Origin: Oligoflexia bacterium
Lineage (GTDB): Bacteria > Bdellovibrionota > UBA1018
Direction of reading: 5' to 3'
NCBI GenBank assembly: GCA_023701205.1
Contig: JAMPXJ010000002.1
Location: 1 to 64,000, forward strand
Length of the DNA stretch: 64,000 nt
The notes under the pieces are model-generated. The model was given only the letters and a program-made list of their open reading frames with translations, ran no database searches and was not told the DNA's origin. Position numbers and translations under genes: made by a program. Positions within the stretch are counted from its first letter, which is position 1, and each line of letters opens with the position of its first letter. Below are positions 45,129 through 56,595 of this stretch, piece after piece.

Positions 45129-46235
45129 TTACTCTCTCCGCTCTTTCTTAGTCGTCGGGGCCATCGCCACCCCCTGCAGCATCTTCGCGAGCTCATCGGG
45201 AATGAAGCTGTTTTCGAGCGCATCCCCGCGGGAGATCGTCCCGTTGCGCACCAGCGCCGCCAGGTACTGGTTCATGGTGAGCATTCCGGTATCCTCCTGG
45301 CCCGCCTGCATCGCCGAGTAGATCTGGTGGATCTTGTCCTCGCGGATCAGGTTGCGGATCGCGTGGGTCGGGAGCATCACCTCGCAGGCCATCACCCGGC
45401 CGCTATCGAAGCTCCGGGGGATCAGCTGCTGCGAGACGACGGCCTGAAGCGTGAAGGAGAGCACCTGCCGGATCTGCGGCTGCTGGTGCGGAGGGAAGAC
45501 GTTGATCATGCGGTTGATCGTCTGCACGGCGCCGTTGGTGTGCAGGGTCGCGAAGACCAGGTGGCCGGTCTCGGCCATCGTGAGCGCCATCTCGATCGTC
45601 TCGGGATCCCTGAGCTCGCCGACCAGGATATAGTCGGGGTCCTGCCGCAGGATCCGCTTCAGGGCCGCGGAGAAGCTCTTGGTGTCGACGCCCACCTCGC
45701 GCTGGTTGACGACGCAGTTCTTGTGCGGATGCACGAACTCGATCGGATCCTCGACCGTGATGATATGGCCGTACTCCTCGCGATTGAGGATGTCGAGCAT
45801 CGAGGCCAGGGAAGTCGACTTGCCGCTGCCGGTGGGGCCGGTCACGAGGATCAGGCCGTTGGGGCGGCGGATGATCTTCTTCATGATCTGGGGGAGCTGG
45901 AGCGCGTCGAAATCCGGGATCGTGAGCGGGATGAGGCGGAACACCCCGGCCACGCCGCCGCGCTGATAGAAGATGTTGCCGCGGAAACGGGCGACGTCCT
46001 TGATGCCGAACGAGAAGTCGATCTCGAGATTCTTCTCGAACTCGGCCTTCTGGGACTCGTTCAGGACGGAATAGCAGAGCTCCTTGGCTTCGAGCGACGA
46101 GAGAGGGTCGGCTTTGACCTTCACCATGGTCCCCTCGATCCGGAACTCCGGCGGGACGCCGACGGTGATATGCAGGTCGGAGGCTTTCTGCTCCACCATC
46201 GTCTTCAGCAGCGTGGGCAATCCGATCTTCGCCAT
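45129..46235 (-). CDS. pilT: Type IV pilus retraction ATPase PilT
   Basis: A 368-residue hexameric ATPase that drives pilus retraction and twitching. Walker A GPTGSGKST near 130, Asp box, Walker B-region ILVGELRDPET, His box GHLVFATLHTN, and the PilT-specific C-terminal AIRNLIRE motif. Presence with PilB implies functional twitching motility. Follows pilB by 13 bases. Confidence 0.96.
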   Translation of the reverse strand: MAKIGLPTLLKTMVEQKASDLHITVGVPPEFRIEGTMVKVKADPLSSLEAKELCYSVLNESQKAEFEKNLEIDFSFGIKDVARFRGNIFYQRGGVAGVFRLIPLTIPDFDALQLPQIMKKIIRRPNGLILVTGPTGSGKSTSLASMLDILNREEYGHIITVEDPIEFVHPHKNCVVNQREVGVDTKSFSAALKRILRQDPDYILVGELRDPETIEMALTMAETGHLVFATLHTNGAVQTINRMINVFPPHQQPQIRQVLSFTLQAVVSQQLIPRSFDSGRVMACEVMLPTHAIRNLIREDKIHQIYSAMQAGQEDTGMLTMNQYLAALVRNGTISRGDALENSFIPDELAKMLQGVAMAPTTKKERRE

Positions 46236-46248
46236 TTCGACTTTCTCC

Positions 46249-47955
46249 TCAGCTTTCCATCGTGAGCGAGACGGCCTCTTCGAGCGAGGTCCGGCCCTCG
46301 GCCACCTTCGTCAGCGCCGACATCCGGAGCGGCTTCATGCCCTCGCGGATCGCCTGCTTCTTGATCTCGATGATCGTCTCGCCCCGGAGGACCATCTCCT
46401 TGAGCGTCTGCGAGAAATCCAGGACCTCATAGATCGCGACACGGCCCTTGTAGCCGCTGTTGTTGCAGTTCTTGCAACCCTTGCCTTTGAAGCACTTCAT
46501 GCCGGCGGCCTCGGCCTCCGACACCCCCATGGCGACCAAGCGCTCCCGCGGGATCCTCTCCTCCGCCTTGCAGCCGGCGCAGATGGTCCGCAGGAGCCGC
46601 TGCGCGACGATCGTGTTGAGCGACGCCACGACGAGGAACGGCTCGATGCCCATGTTCATGAGCCGGGTGATCGTGCTCGGCGCGTCGTTCGTGTGCAAGG
46701 TCGAGAGCACCAGGTGGCCGGTGAGCGCCGCCTGGATGGCGACCTCGGCGGTCTCGTAGTCGCGGATCTCGCCCACGAGCACCACGTCCGGGTCCTGGCG
46801 CAGCAGCGCGCGCAGGACGTTGGCGAAGGTCAGGCCGATGTCCTTGTTGACCTGGACCTGGTTGATGCCCTCGAGGTTGTATTCGACGGGGTCCTCGGCG
46901 GTCGAGAGGTTGTCGCTGAGCTTGTTGAGCTCCGCGAGCGCCGAGTACAGCGTCGTCGTCTTGCCGCTGCCGGTGGGCCCGGTGACCAGCACCATGCCGT
47001 TCGGCGCCTCGATTCCCTTGCGGAAGATCTCCAGCTGCCTGGCCTCGAAGCCGAGCTTCATGAGGTCGAGGTTGAGGTTGCTGCTGTTGAGCATACGCAG
47101 CACGATCTTCTCGCCGAAGAGCGTGGGCATGGAGTTCACCCTGAAGTCGATCTCCGCCCCGCCGGTCTTGAGCTTGATGCGCCCGTCCTGCGGGACGCGC
47201 GACTCGGCGATGTCCATCCGGGACATGATCTTGAAACGCGCGGTCACCGCCCGCTTCATCTCCTTGGGGACCTCGGCGACCTCGTAGAGCACCCCGTCCA
47301 CGCGCATCCGGACGCGGAAGCGCTTCTCGTAAGGCTCCACGTGGATGTCGCTCGCCTTGCGCCGGATGCCCTCGCTCAGGATCCCGTTCACCAGCGCGAT
47401 GACCGGGCCGTCCTGCACGGCGCTCTGGGAATCGATATCGTGCGCCTCGGCGAGCTCGATGCTGAGCGCGCCGTCGTCCAGGTTCTTGCTGTCTTTCTTG
47501 AAGGCGTCGATCGCGACGCCCACGTAGGCCGCGCCGCTGTAGTACTTCGCCATGGCGGCGTCGAACGCCGAGTACGACGTCAGCACCATCTCGACGTTCA
47601 TCTTGAGCGCGAACTTGAGGCTCTCGATGGCCGCCTGCGCGTTCGCGGGATCGGCGATAGCGACCACGGCCGTGCCTTTGTCGACCTGGATCGGAATAAC
47701 CTGGTTCTTCTTGGCATGGTCGGGCGAGAGCAGCTTGACCACCTCGGGGGTGACCTCGAACTTCGCAAGGTTGATGCTGGGCAGGCCGAACTTCTGGCTG
47801 AGGTAATAAAGAAGCTTCGTCTCGGCGACGTATTTCTTCTCGATCAGAAAGCGGACGTGGCTCTTGCCGGATTTGTTCGCGATGATGGCTTCATTGAGCT
47901 GAGCCTGCGAAATGATCCGGTCCTTGAGCAGGAGCTCGGCGAGTTGCCTGGACAT
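46249..47955 (-). CDS. pilB: Type IV pilus extension ATPase PilB
   Basis: A 568-residue hexameric ATPase powering pilus assembly. N-terminal MshEN-type domain (about 1-150), catalytic domain with GPTGSGKTT near 325, VGEIRDYET and GHLVLSTLHTNDA, and a zinc-binding tetra-Cys element (CAGC ... CKNC, about 465-510). The MshEN motifs that bind cyclic di-GMP elsewhere are altered here (QLAELL where RLGxxL is usual), so binding is uncertain. It is 42 bases after ribF. Confidence 0.95.
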   Translation of the reverse strand: MSRQLAELLLKDRIISQAQLNEAIIANKSGKSHVRFLIEKKYVAETKLLYYLSQKFGLPSINLAKFEVTPEVVKLLSPDHAKKNQVIPIQVDKGTAVVAIADPANAQAAIESLKFALKMNVEMVLTSYSAFDAAMAKYYSGAAYVGVAIDAFKKDSKNLDDGALSIELAEAHDIDSQSAVQDGPVIALVNGILSEGIRRKASDIHVEPYEKRFRVRMRVDGVLYEVAEVPKEMKRAVTARFKIMSRMDIAESRVPQDGRIKLKTGGAEIDFRVNSMPTLFGEKIVLRMLNSSNLNLDLMKLGFEARQLEIFRKGIEAPNGMVLVTGPTGSGKTTTLYSALAELNKLSDNLSTAEDPVEYNLEGINQVQVNKDIGLTFANVLRALLRQDPDVVLVGEIRDYETAEVAIQAALTGHLVLSTLHTNDAPSTITRLMNMGIEPFLVVASLNTIVAQRLLRTICAGCKAEERIPRERLVAMGVSEAEAAGMKCFKGKGCKNCNNSGYKGRVAIYEVLDFSQTLKEMVLRGETIIEIKKQAIREGMKPLRMSALTKVAEGRTSLEEAVSLTMES

Positions 47956-47997
47956 AGAGTAACCCTTCCATGGGTTTGATCGGGATAGATGGTCAGA

Positions 47998-48945
47998 TCA
48001 ATTTTCCGGGGAGTAACAATTTTTGTCAAGGCAGGTCCGAGCCCGATCGATGTCATCCAGAATAGCCGACTTGAGCTCCGCGATACCGGAGAACTTCCGC
48101 TCGGGACGCAGCCAACGCACGAAGCGCACCTCGAGCGCGCTGCCATAAAGGTCGGTATCGACGTCGAGGAGATGGGTCTCCACGAGCACGGGCGACTCCA
48201 GCCCGAAGGTCGGCCGTACGCCCACATTGGTCACGCTCGGAAATTTTTTCCCATTCCAGAGCGCCCAGGTGGCGTACACGCCATGGGGCAGCGTCAATTT
48301 TTCCTCAATCTTGAGGTTCGCGGTGGGAAAGCCGAGCGTTCTTCCCCGGCCGTCCCCTTTCCGCACGATGCCGCGATAATAGAACTCGCGGCCCAGCAGC
48401 CGGGTGGCCGCTTCGATCTCGCCGGCCAGCAGATGCTGGCGGACCCGCGAGCTGGAGACCACCTCGCCCTCGATCCGGAACGGCGGCACCACCGTCAGCT
48501 CGATGCCGGCCCCCCCGCAGAGCGCCTCGAGCATCGCGAGGTCGCCTTGGCGTTCCCGCCCGAAGGCGAAATCATACCCCACGACCACTGCCTCGGCACA
48601 CAGCCGCCGGACCAGGATGTCGGTGAAAAACTCCTTGGGAGGAACTTCCGAGAACTCGCGGCTGAAAGGTTCCTCGATCGTGAGATCGACCCCGAGCTGG
48701 CCCAGCAGCTCGAGCTTCTCGTCATAGGTCGAGAGCAGGGGCAGCGGCCGCTCGGGATGAAGAGCCATCTGCGGATGGGGCCTCAGGGTGAACGCTACGC
48801 AGACGCCGCCCCGGACCCGGGCCTGCGCCTGAGCGAGCTCGATGATCTTGCGATGCCCGAGATGAAGCCCGTCGAAGTTCCCGATGGTCACCACCGGGTG
48901 CGGGAGCGAACGCGTCAATGCCTGGATCCCTTGGACGACTTCCAT
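47998..48945 (-). CDS. ribF: Bifunctional riboflavin kinase / FAD synthetase
   Basis: A 315-residue enzyme making FMN and FAD from riboflavin. The N-terminal adenylyltransferase shows VTIGNFDGLHLGHRKII and the C-terminal kinase shows GRGRTLGFPTANL and LPHGVYATWA. Full length. It lies 3 bases after the YkgJ-type gene and upstream of pilB; a link with pili is positional only. Confidence 0.95.
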   Translation of the reverse strand: MEVVQGIQALTRSLPHPVVTIGNFDGLHLGHRKIIELAQAQARVRGGVCVAFTLRPHPQMALHPERPLPLLSTYDEKLELLGQLGVDLTIEEPFSREFSEVPPKEFFTDILVRRLCAEAVVVGYDFAFGRERQGDLAMLEALCGGAGIELTVVPPFRIEGEVVSSSRVRQHLLAGEIEAATRLLGREFYYRGIVRKGDGRGRTLGFPTANLKIEEKLTLPHGVYATWALWNGKKFPSVTNVGVRPTFGLESPVLVETHLLDVDTDLYGSALEVRFVRWLRPERKFSGIAELKSAILDDIDRARTCLDKNCYSPEN

Positions 48946-48948
48946 GAG

Positions 48949-49332
48949 CTACGGGGCCGGCTTCTTGAAAGTATAACTGCACTCGTCCACCTCGGAGTCG
49001 ATCGCATCGAAAGGATAGACATGGCAGCTGGCCGGGCGCAGGTCGCCGTAAACCCGGCAGAACGGCAGATTCTGGCTGTCGCGCCCGAGGAAAGGGCACT
49101 TGTAAATCAGCTCGCAGCAGGCGCCACAGCGGTTGCATTCGCCCTGCCGGTTCTTCGCGATGGCTTCGCGCACGTATTCCGCCCGGAACGTTCCGAAATA
49201 AAATCGCCGGGCTTTCCGGAGGACCTGCCCCAGGAGATTCCTTCCGACGACCTTGCGGTCATACCATTGGTTATACCACTGCTTGAAGCGCCCTTTCAGG
49301 CGCGCTTTCCGTAAGCCCGCGGGTTCAGCCAT
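48949..49332 (-). CDS. YkgJ-family cysteine cluster protein
   Basis: A 127-residue protein with the YkgJ/UPF0153 Cys pattern: CNRCGACC, KCPFLG, CRVYG, RPASC and ECSY, about eight Cys likely holding Zn or an Fe-S cluster. The N-terminus is basic (RKARLKGRFKQWYNQWYDRK). The family has no firmly known function. It is the first gene of the minus-strand ribF-pil unit, divergent from parA. Confidence 0.8.
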   Translation of the reverse strand: MAEPAGLRKARLKGRFKQWYNQWYDRKVVGRNLLGQVLRKARRFYFGTFRAEYVREAIAKNRQGECNRCGACCELIYKCPFLGRDSQNLPFCRVYGDLRPASCHVYPFDAIDSEVDECSYTFKKPAP

Positions 49333-49374
49333 ATCCTGCTCTTTAGCTAACCGGACTCGCGGCCGTCAACAGTA

Positions 49375-49403
49375 TTGACCGGACAGCCTCGGAGGGACAT
49401 GAT
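49375..49403 (+). promoter_or_regulatory. Candidate parA promoter
   Basis: TTGACC (49375-49380) and CATGAT (49398-49403) are 17 bases apart. Transcription would start at about 49410, at or just before the parA ATG at 49413, giving an almost leaderless message. A five-codon frame with GGAGGGA (ATG 49399, stop overlapping the parA ATG) is an alternative explanation of the layout. Confidence 0.4.
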
Positions 49404-49412
49404 CGGCCTGCT

Positions 49413-50228
49413 ATGAAAATCATCACGATCGCGAACCAGAAGGGCGGCGTCGGAAAAACCACCGCGACGATGAACCTGGGCGTGGCCCTTCAGCGGCGCG
49501 GCTACCGGGTGTTGCTGGTCGATGGGGATCCGCAGGCGAATCTCACGAGCTACCTCGGCGTGACTCCCGGCGAGGCGCCGTTCGAGAATCTCCGCACGCT
49601 CGATGAGATCTATCTCTCCAAACGCCCGATCGACGGCGAGCTGCGGCGGCAGTTCATCGCGGTGAGCGGCTCGGGGGTCTCGCTCATCGCTTCCGATCGC
49701 GCGCTCTCGGGCGTGGAGCATTATCTATTCAGCCGGCCGGACCGGGAGCTCGTGCTCTCGCGCTTCCTCGCCGGAATCCGCGATGAGTTCGATTACGTTT
49801 TCCTCGACACTCCGCCGAGCCTCAACCTGCTCACGGTCAACGCGCTTTGCGCGGCCGATGCCGTGCTGGTGCCCGTGCAGCCCGAGTTCTTCAGCCTCGA
49901 AGGGATCGTCAAGATCCGTCAGTCCATCGAGGAGATCCGTTCGCGCTGGAACCCGCGGCTCTCCATCCTCGGCGTCCTGCCCAACCAGGTTTCGCATCGC
50001 CGCAAGCTCAGCCGCGAGGTGCTCGATACGCTCCGGGCCGAGCTGGGCGACGCGCTTTTCGCGACGGCGATCCATGACAACGCCGCCGTCGCCGAAAGCT
50101 CGGGCCATGCCGAATCGGTCTTGGATTACGATCGCGCCTCGCGCGGCGCCCGGGACTTCACCGAAGCGGCCGAAGAACTGATCCGGAGGACCACCAACCA
50201 TGGCGGCTCAAAGCAAGCTCGGACGTAA
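49413..50228 (+). CDS. parA: ParA/MinD-family ATPase
   Basis: A 271-residue P-loop ATPase with the deviant Walker A KGGVGKTT, the GDPQANLTSYLG switch I region, FLDTPPSLN switch II and an intact C-terminus. Such proteins position chromosomes, plasmids or large complexes by ATP-dependent gradients. No ParB gene or parS-like repeat is next to it, and the neighbour is a small membrane protein, so an orphan ParA (cell-pole or pilus positioning) is as likely as chromosome segregation. Confidence 0.9.
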   Translation: MKIITIANQKGGVGKTTATMNLGVALQRRGYRVLLVDGDPQANLTSYLGVTPGEAPFENLRTLDEIYLSKRPIDGELRRQFIAVSGSGVSLIASDRALSGVEHYLFSRPDRELVLSRFLAGIRDEFDYVFLDTPPSLNLLTVNALCAADAVLVPVQPEFFSLEGIVKIRQSIEEIRSRWNPRLSILGVLPNQVSHRRKLSREVLDTLRAELGDALFATAIHDNAAVAESSGHAESVLDYDRASRGARDFTEAAEELIRRTTNHGGSKQART

Positions 50229-50484
50229 TCCGTTCGAAAAGAAAAACCCCTCGCGCGAGCCCGCGCGGCCGGCGAAGCCCTCCGTGACGGAGAAGCCGCG
50301 CGCCCCCGGACGCGAAAGCGCGGAGCGGGGCGCGCCCGATACCGAAGCTGCGAGCGCCCTCCTTCGCGCCACGGCCGGCCTGCTGGCTTTTCCGGTGACC
50401 TTCCCGCTTCGGGTTACGCTGCTGCTCTTGACCGCCGCCAGGGCCGCCGTGAGCGCGTCGTGGCGCTTCGGCAGCGGGCGGTAA
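50200..50484 (+). CDS. Small protein following the ParA-like ATPase
   Basis: A 94-residue protein, basic and disordered in the first 50 residues (KLGRNPFEKKNP, Pro/Arg-rich), with one hydrophobic segment near the C-terminus (about 58-85, LLAFPVTFPLRVTLLLLTAARAAV). GGAGG lies 10 bases before the ATG and it overlaps parA by 29 bases, so co-translation is likely. No family recognised; a membrane-anchored ParA partner is possible. Confidence 0.6.
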   Translation: MAAQSKLGRNPFEKKNPSREPARPAKPSVTEKPRAPGRESAERGAPDTEAASALLRATAGLLAFPVTFPLRVTLLLLTAARAAVSASWRFGSGR

Positions 50485-50518
50485 GGTCCAAGGCCGTCCG
50501 GGTCCCGCCTGAGCCAAC

Positions 50519-52747
<2,229 letters not shown>

Positions 52748-52835
52748 GGCTAGTCTCCTGATCCGGCTTTCACCGGTGTTTTCAATTGAGGGACGGGCGC
52801 GATGCCGTCCCTGGCTCAAGTATAAACGGAAAGTT

Positions 52836-54833
52836 TTATCCTTGGGAAGTCCTCTGCCGCTCGATCAGCCGAACGATCGACTCCGCTTCCTTGACCCAAC
52901 GTCCCAGCTCCTGCCGGGCTTTCTGCTCCGACACGGCACCCAGCGAGCTGGCGAAGCGCACGGTTTCCCCGAATTCGAGCACCCGGCCGATCCGCTCCCA
53001 CAGCTCCGCCGGGAAGCCGCGCTCCTGCATGAGCCGCTCCCGCAGCTCCGAGCGCGCCAGCGAGCGAGCGCCGAGCGCGTGAACCCGATCGATCGCGTCG
53101 AGCACCTGGTAACCCACCGTATCGTAGGCCTTGGAAATTTCCGCCCAAGGCGCTGCTTCGCTCCCGCGCGCCAGGGCCTGCAGCGGCTCCCAGCTCTTCG
53201 AGTCCAGCGCCGCGGCCCCGCCCGCGCGGCCGCGCCGACGAGCGCTCCAGGCTCTCGCCCAGGCGCTGCCGCCGATCCAGGCCACCGCGAGCAGCGAACC
53301 CGCCGCCGAAAGAAGGTATAGCCAATGCCAAAGGCCTTCGCCGCGCGCCGCCTCCGGGAGCCCCGGAACTTTCAGCTCCCGCGCCTCCTCCGCGCCATCC
53401 GTGGGGGAAACCGCCGGAGACGCCGGCTGGCCGCGCGCCGGGGCGGGGGCCTGTGCCGGGACCGTGCCTGGAGCCGCCGGATTGACCTGGATCTCGATCG
53501 GGTCGGTGGCGCGCGTGAGATAAGACTTCTTCGCCGGGTCATAAAAGCCGAACTCGATCGGGGGCAAGGTCATCTTCCCCGCCGCGCGGGGAATCAGGAC
53601 AAACTCGAAGATCTTCGTGCCGAAGCCGCCGCGGGCCGCCTTGGCCTGGCCTTTCGAATCGTAGAACTCGAGATTCTCCGGCCATTTCACCCGGGGCTCC
53701 CCGATCGCGGCCACGTTGCCGCGGCCTTCGATCTTGAGCGTCAGCGTGAGCGCCTCGTTCGCGCGCAGCTCGTACTTGTCGACCGTGGCCAGAACGTCGA
53801 AGTTCCCCACGCCACCCGAAAAATTGGCGGGTCGCCCTTCCGAAGGAAGCGGCAGGACCTCGACGGTCACCGGATCGCTCCGCACCGAAGCGGTGCGCGG
53901 AGTGAGCTGCTGATAGAACTGGAAGAAGATATCCTCGCCGTCATCCGACGTGCCGGCATAATAGTTGTACTTCAGCCCGAGCGCGTCGATGCGGAGCTTC
54001 CCCTCCTGCAAGGGGTAGGCGGCGTAGCGCACGAGCAGGGAGCGCTCGAAAGGCACGCCATCGACGACCACCCGCTCGGAATCCAGGCGCTGGCCCATGA
54101 CCGGCATCTCGAGCTCCTCGCGGAGGAAGCCCTTGAGCTCGGGAAACTTGTCGATGTTGAAGTTGAACATCCGCACGCGGCGGTAAAGGTAGTAGCTGAT
54201 GATGACCTGCTCGCCCTTGACCACGCGGTCCTTGTCGATCTCCGCGCGCAGCTGGACCTGGGCCCCGCTGACCTGCTTGCCGGCGCCGCGCAGGCCGACG
54301 CCGCTGCCGCCGTAGTTTCGCGGAGGCGGGGTGGCCTGTCCCGCGGCGGTGACCTCGACGGAAAGATCCGGCGCCGCGAGGGTCTTGCCGTTGACCGTGA
54401 CCTGGATCCCGCTGACGGTGAGGCGCCCCGTCCGATGCGGCCGCAGGACCTTGGTGAGCTTGCGGCTATGGGTCATCCCGAAGCGCCCGCTCGCGCTGTC
54501 GTAAAAGGACTTCACGAAGCTGCTGCTGTACTCGTTGATCGCGTCGAAGTCGGGCGCGCGGAAACGCACCTCGCCCAGCTCCACGCTCCCCTCGGAGGTC
54601 ACGGTGAAATTCACCGAGACCGAGTCGTCCTGCCCGATCTGCTGCCGATCCAGCTCCGCCGTGAAACTGGGCTCCGCTGACCACGCCGGGGCGCTCGAGG
54701 CCGCCAGGCCCCAGACCGGAATCCCGGCCAGCGCCGCGAACGCGAACGCGCGCGCGAGCTTGGAGGCGGTCCGCGCCCGTCTCAGGGAGACGACGTCACC
54801 AATCTTTCTGCTGAACGCTTTGAGGCTTGCCAT
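52836..54833 (-). CDS. batD: BatD protein
   Basis: A 665-residue exported protein with a signal peptide (about 22-53, ending PAWSAEPS), repeated Ig-like beta-sandwich domains (about 55-440, starting FTAELDRQQIGQDDSVSVNFTV), one membrane helix (about 510-530) and a cytoplasmic helical tail. This is the BatD/oxygen-tolerance layout. It overlaps the batB-batC fusion end by 38 bases and is the last gene of the moxR-bat operon. Confidence 0.87.
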   Translation of the reverse strand: MASLKAFSRKIGDVVSLRRARTASKLARAFAFAALAGIPVWGLAASSAPAWSAEPSFTAELDRQQIGQDDSVSVNFTVTSEGSVELGEVRFRAPDFDAINEYSSSFVKSFYDSASGRFGMTHSRKLTKVLRPHRTGRLTVSGIQVTVNGKTLAAPDLSVEVTAAGQATPPPRNYGGSGVGLRGAGKQVSGAQVQLRAEIDKDRVVKGEQVIISYYLYRRVRMFNFNIDKFPELKGFLREELEMPVMGQRLDSERVVVDGVPFERSLLVRYAAYPLQEGKLRIDALGLKYNYYAGTSDDGEDIFFQFYQQLTPRTASVRSDPVTVEVLPLPSEGRPANFSGGVGNFDVLATVDKYELRANEALTLTLKIEGRGNVAAIGEPRVKWPENLEFYDSKGQAKAARGGFGTKIFEFVLIPRAAGKMTLPPIEFGFYDPAKKSYLTRATDPIEIQVNPAAPGTVPAQAPAPARGQPASPAVSPTDGAEEARELKVPGLPEAARGEGLWHWLYLLSAAGSLLAVAWIGGSAWARAWSARRRGRAGGAAALDSKSWEPLQALARGSEAAPWAEISKAYDTVGYQVLDAIDRVHALGARSLARSELRERLMQERGFPAELWERIGRVLEFGETVRFASSLGAVSEQKARQELGRWVKEAESIVRLIERQRTSQG

Positions 54834-56595
54834 TCTGTTTTTTGAGCCGTTGCTGAAGCTGCTGTTCCTTGTTTTTCAATTCTGCCATAACCCGCTCGGC
54901 ATCCTCATCGGATAATTTCAGCGAGCGGAATTTCTGCTTCCGACCCGAGGTCTGGTACTGCTTCTGCTGCTTCTGCTGTTCTTCCTGCTGTTTCTGCTTG
55001 TCCTGCTCGCTCTGCTGCTGCTTCTGCTGCTCCTGCTTGTCTTCCTGCTGCTGCTGTTTCTGATTCTGCTGCTGCTGTTGTTGCTGTTGTTGTTGCTGCT
55101 GCTGCTGCGGGAGCAGCAGCTCAAGGTTCTTGCGGGCCTTCTCTTCCAGCTCGGTCAAACCCGCCTTCTTTGATGCATCGATCGCTCCCGCATACGCCTG
55201 AACCGCTCCGCGCAGGTCGCCATTCTTCGAAAGCAGCGCCCCCTGATTGAAGAGCGAGCGGGCGGCCAGGCCTGGATCCTGTTTCCGCTGGCCTTCCTTG
55301 GCCGCCTCCTCGAAGCTGCGAAGCGCGTTTTCGGCGTCGCCTTCCTGCGCCTGGACCGTCCCCTGATTGTACTTCATCTCGGGCGAATCGGGATTGCCGG
55401 CCTGCACGTCCCCGAATAGCCCTTTGGCCTCGTCGATCTTGCCGTCCCTGAAGGCTTCGATGCCTTCTTCATTCTTGAGGTAATCCCCGATCGGCGAGCG
55501 GCAGCCCTGGAGACCGCCGGCGAGGAGCGCCAGCAGCAGCGCGCCCGAAACGCCCGAACGGCGCCGCAAGGGAACACAGAGTTCCCAGGCCAGAAAGAGC
55601 ACCGCAAGCGCGAGCGGATACTGGAAGCGATCCTCGAAAACCGCCACGCGGCGCTCGGCGTAATCGGTGCGATCCAGGGCCCCGAGATCGTGCAGCAGCT
55701 CGTCCACCTCCGCCTCGTCCGTGGTGACGTTCCAGTACCGCCCGCCGCCCGCGCCCGCGATTTCCATCAGAGCGTCTGGCCGGAAGGTGCTCACCACCGG
55801 CTGCCCGCGCGGGTCCCGCTTGAAGCCCCGAAGCGCCCCCGTCTCGTCGCGCATCGGGACGGGACCGCCTTTTTCGGTTCCCACGCCGAGGACATAGAGT
55901 TTGATGCCGGCTTTCCTGAAGCCGCGCGCGGCTTCCAACGCGGCCGCCTCGTGATCTTCCCCGTCCGAGATGAGGATCACCGCCTGAGAGCTGACCTTGC
56001 GCCCATCGGAGCTTCCTGCCGGAGCGAGAACCTCCTCGGCGCCCCGCTCGAGCGAGCGGCGGGCGGTATCCAGCCCAGTGCCGATGTCCGTTCCCTGATT
56101 CAGGATCATCCGCGGCCCCAGCAGCTGGACCGTCTCGAGCGCGTACTCGGTGTCCGTCGTCAGCGGGCAGGCGACGTAGGAGCTCCCCGCGAACGCGACC
56201 ACGCCCACGCGGTCCCCCTTGAGCTTCTCGACCAGTGTCCGCACCAGATGTTTAGTCTTCTTGAGGCGGCTCGGCGGAACGTCCTCGACCTCCATGCTGC
56301 TGGAGACATCGAGCACGAGGAGGATGTCCAGACCCGAGACATGAATGGTTTCCTCGTGCTTGCCCCACTGCGGACGCGCGAGCGCGAGCAGCGCGAAGAA
56401 AGCGGCGAGCAGCCAGAGCCGGGCCTTGCGCATCCGCGATTCGGGATCGTACTCCGGAAGGATGCGATCCCAGAGCGCGGGCTCGGCGAACCGCGCGAGG
56501 GCGCGCCGGCGACGCCCGTCGTCCCAGCGGAAGAAGGCGTAAGCCAGCGGGATCAGCCAGAGCGCCCAGAGCCATTGCGGCGAAAGGAATTTCAC
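54796..56595 (-). CDS. batB: BatB-BatC fusion protein (VWA domain plus TPR and Gln-rich tail)
   Basis: A 599-residue protein. Two N-terminal membrane segments frame a von Willebrand A domain (about 88-280) with an intact MIDAS (DVSSS, Asp96), as in BatB. A further membrane helix (about 320) is followed by a second hydrophobic stretch ending LLAGGLQGC, which looks like a lipoprotein signal, then TPR-like repeats (about 360-490) as in BatC, and a Gln/Lys tract with an uninterrupted run of 14 Gln. BatB and BatC are normally separate. A TTG at 55569 could start a separate BatC. The GTG at 56595 overlaps batA by 4 bases (GTGA). Confidence 0.85.
   Translation of the reverse strand: MKFLSPQWLWALWLIPLAYAFFRWDDGRRRRALARFAEPALWDRILPEYDPESRMRKARLWLLAAFFALLALARPQWGKHEETIHVSGLDILLVLDVSSSMEVEDVPPSRLKKTKHLVRTLVEKLKGDRVGVVAFAGSSYVACPLTTDTEYALETVQLLGPRMILNQGTDIGTGLDTARRSLERGAEEVLAPAGSSDGRKVSSQAVILISDGEDHEAAALEAARGFRKAGIKLYVLGVGTEKGGPVPMRDETGALRGFKRDPRGQPVVSTFRPDALMEIAGAGGGRYWNVTTDEAEVDELLHDLGALDRTDYAERRVAVFEDRFQYPLALAVLFLAWELCVPLRRRSGVSGALLLALLAGGLQGCRSPIGDYLKNEEGIEAFRDGKIDEAKGLFGDVQAGNPDSPEMKYNQGTVQAQEGDAENALRSFEEAAKEGQRKQDPGLAARSLFNQGALLSKNGDLRGAVQAYAGAIDASKKAGLTELEEKARKNLELLLPQQQQQQQQQQQQQQNQKQQQQEDKQEQQKQQQSEQDKQKQQEEQQKQQKQYQTSGRKQKFRSLKLSDEDAERVMAELKNKEQQLQQRLKKQNGKPQSVQQKDW
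54960..55110. repeat. Gln-codon microsatellite in the BatC region
   Basis: About 150 bases made largely of CTG/TTG (plus strand; CAG/CAA in the gene) with scattered CTT/TTC codons encode the Gln/Lys tract. Repeat tracts of this kind can change length by slippage in whole codons. Confidence 0.8.

Noticed and set aside
46084..47979. 631-codon plus-strand frame opposite pilB
   Set aside because: Antisense to a gene with all PilB motifs.
54960..55110. CRISPR-like or intergenic repeat
   Set aside because: The repeat is a Gln-codon microsatellite inside a coding frame, without spacers.
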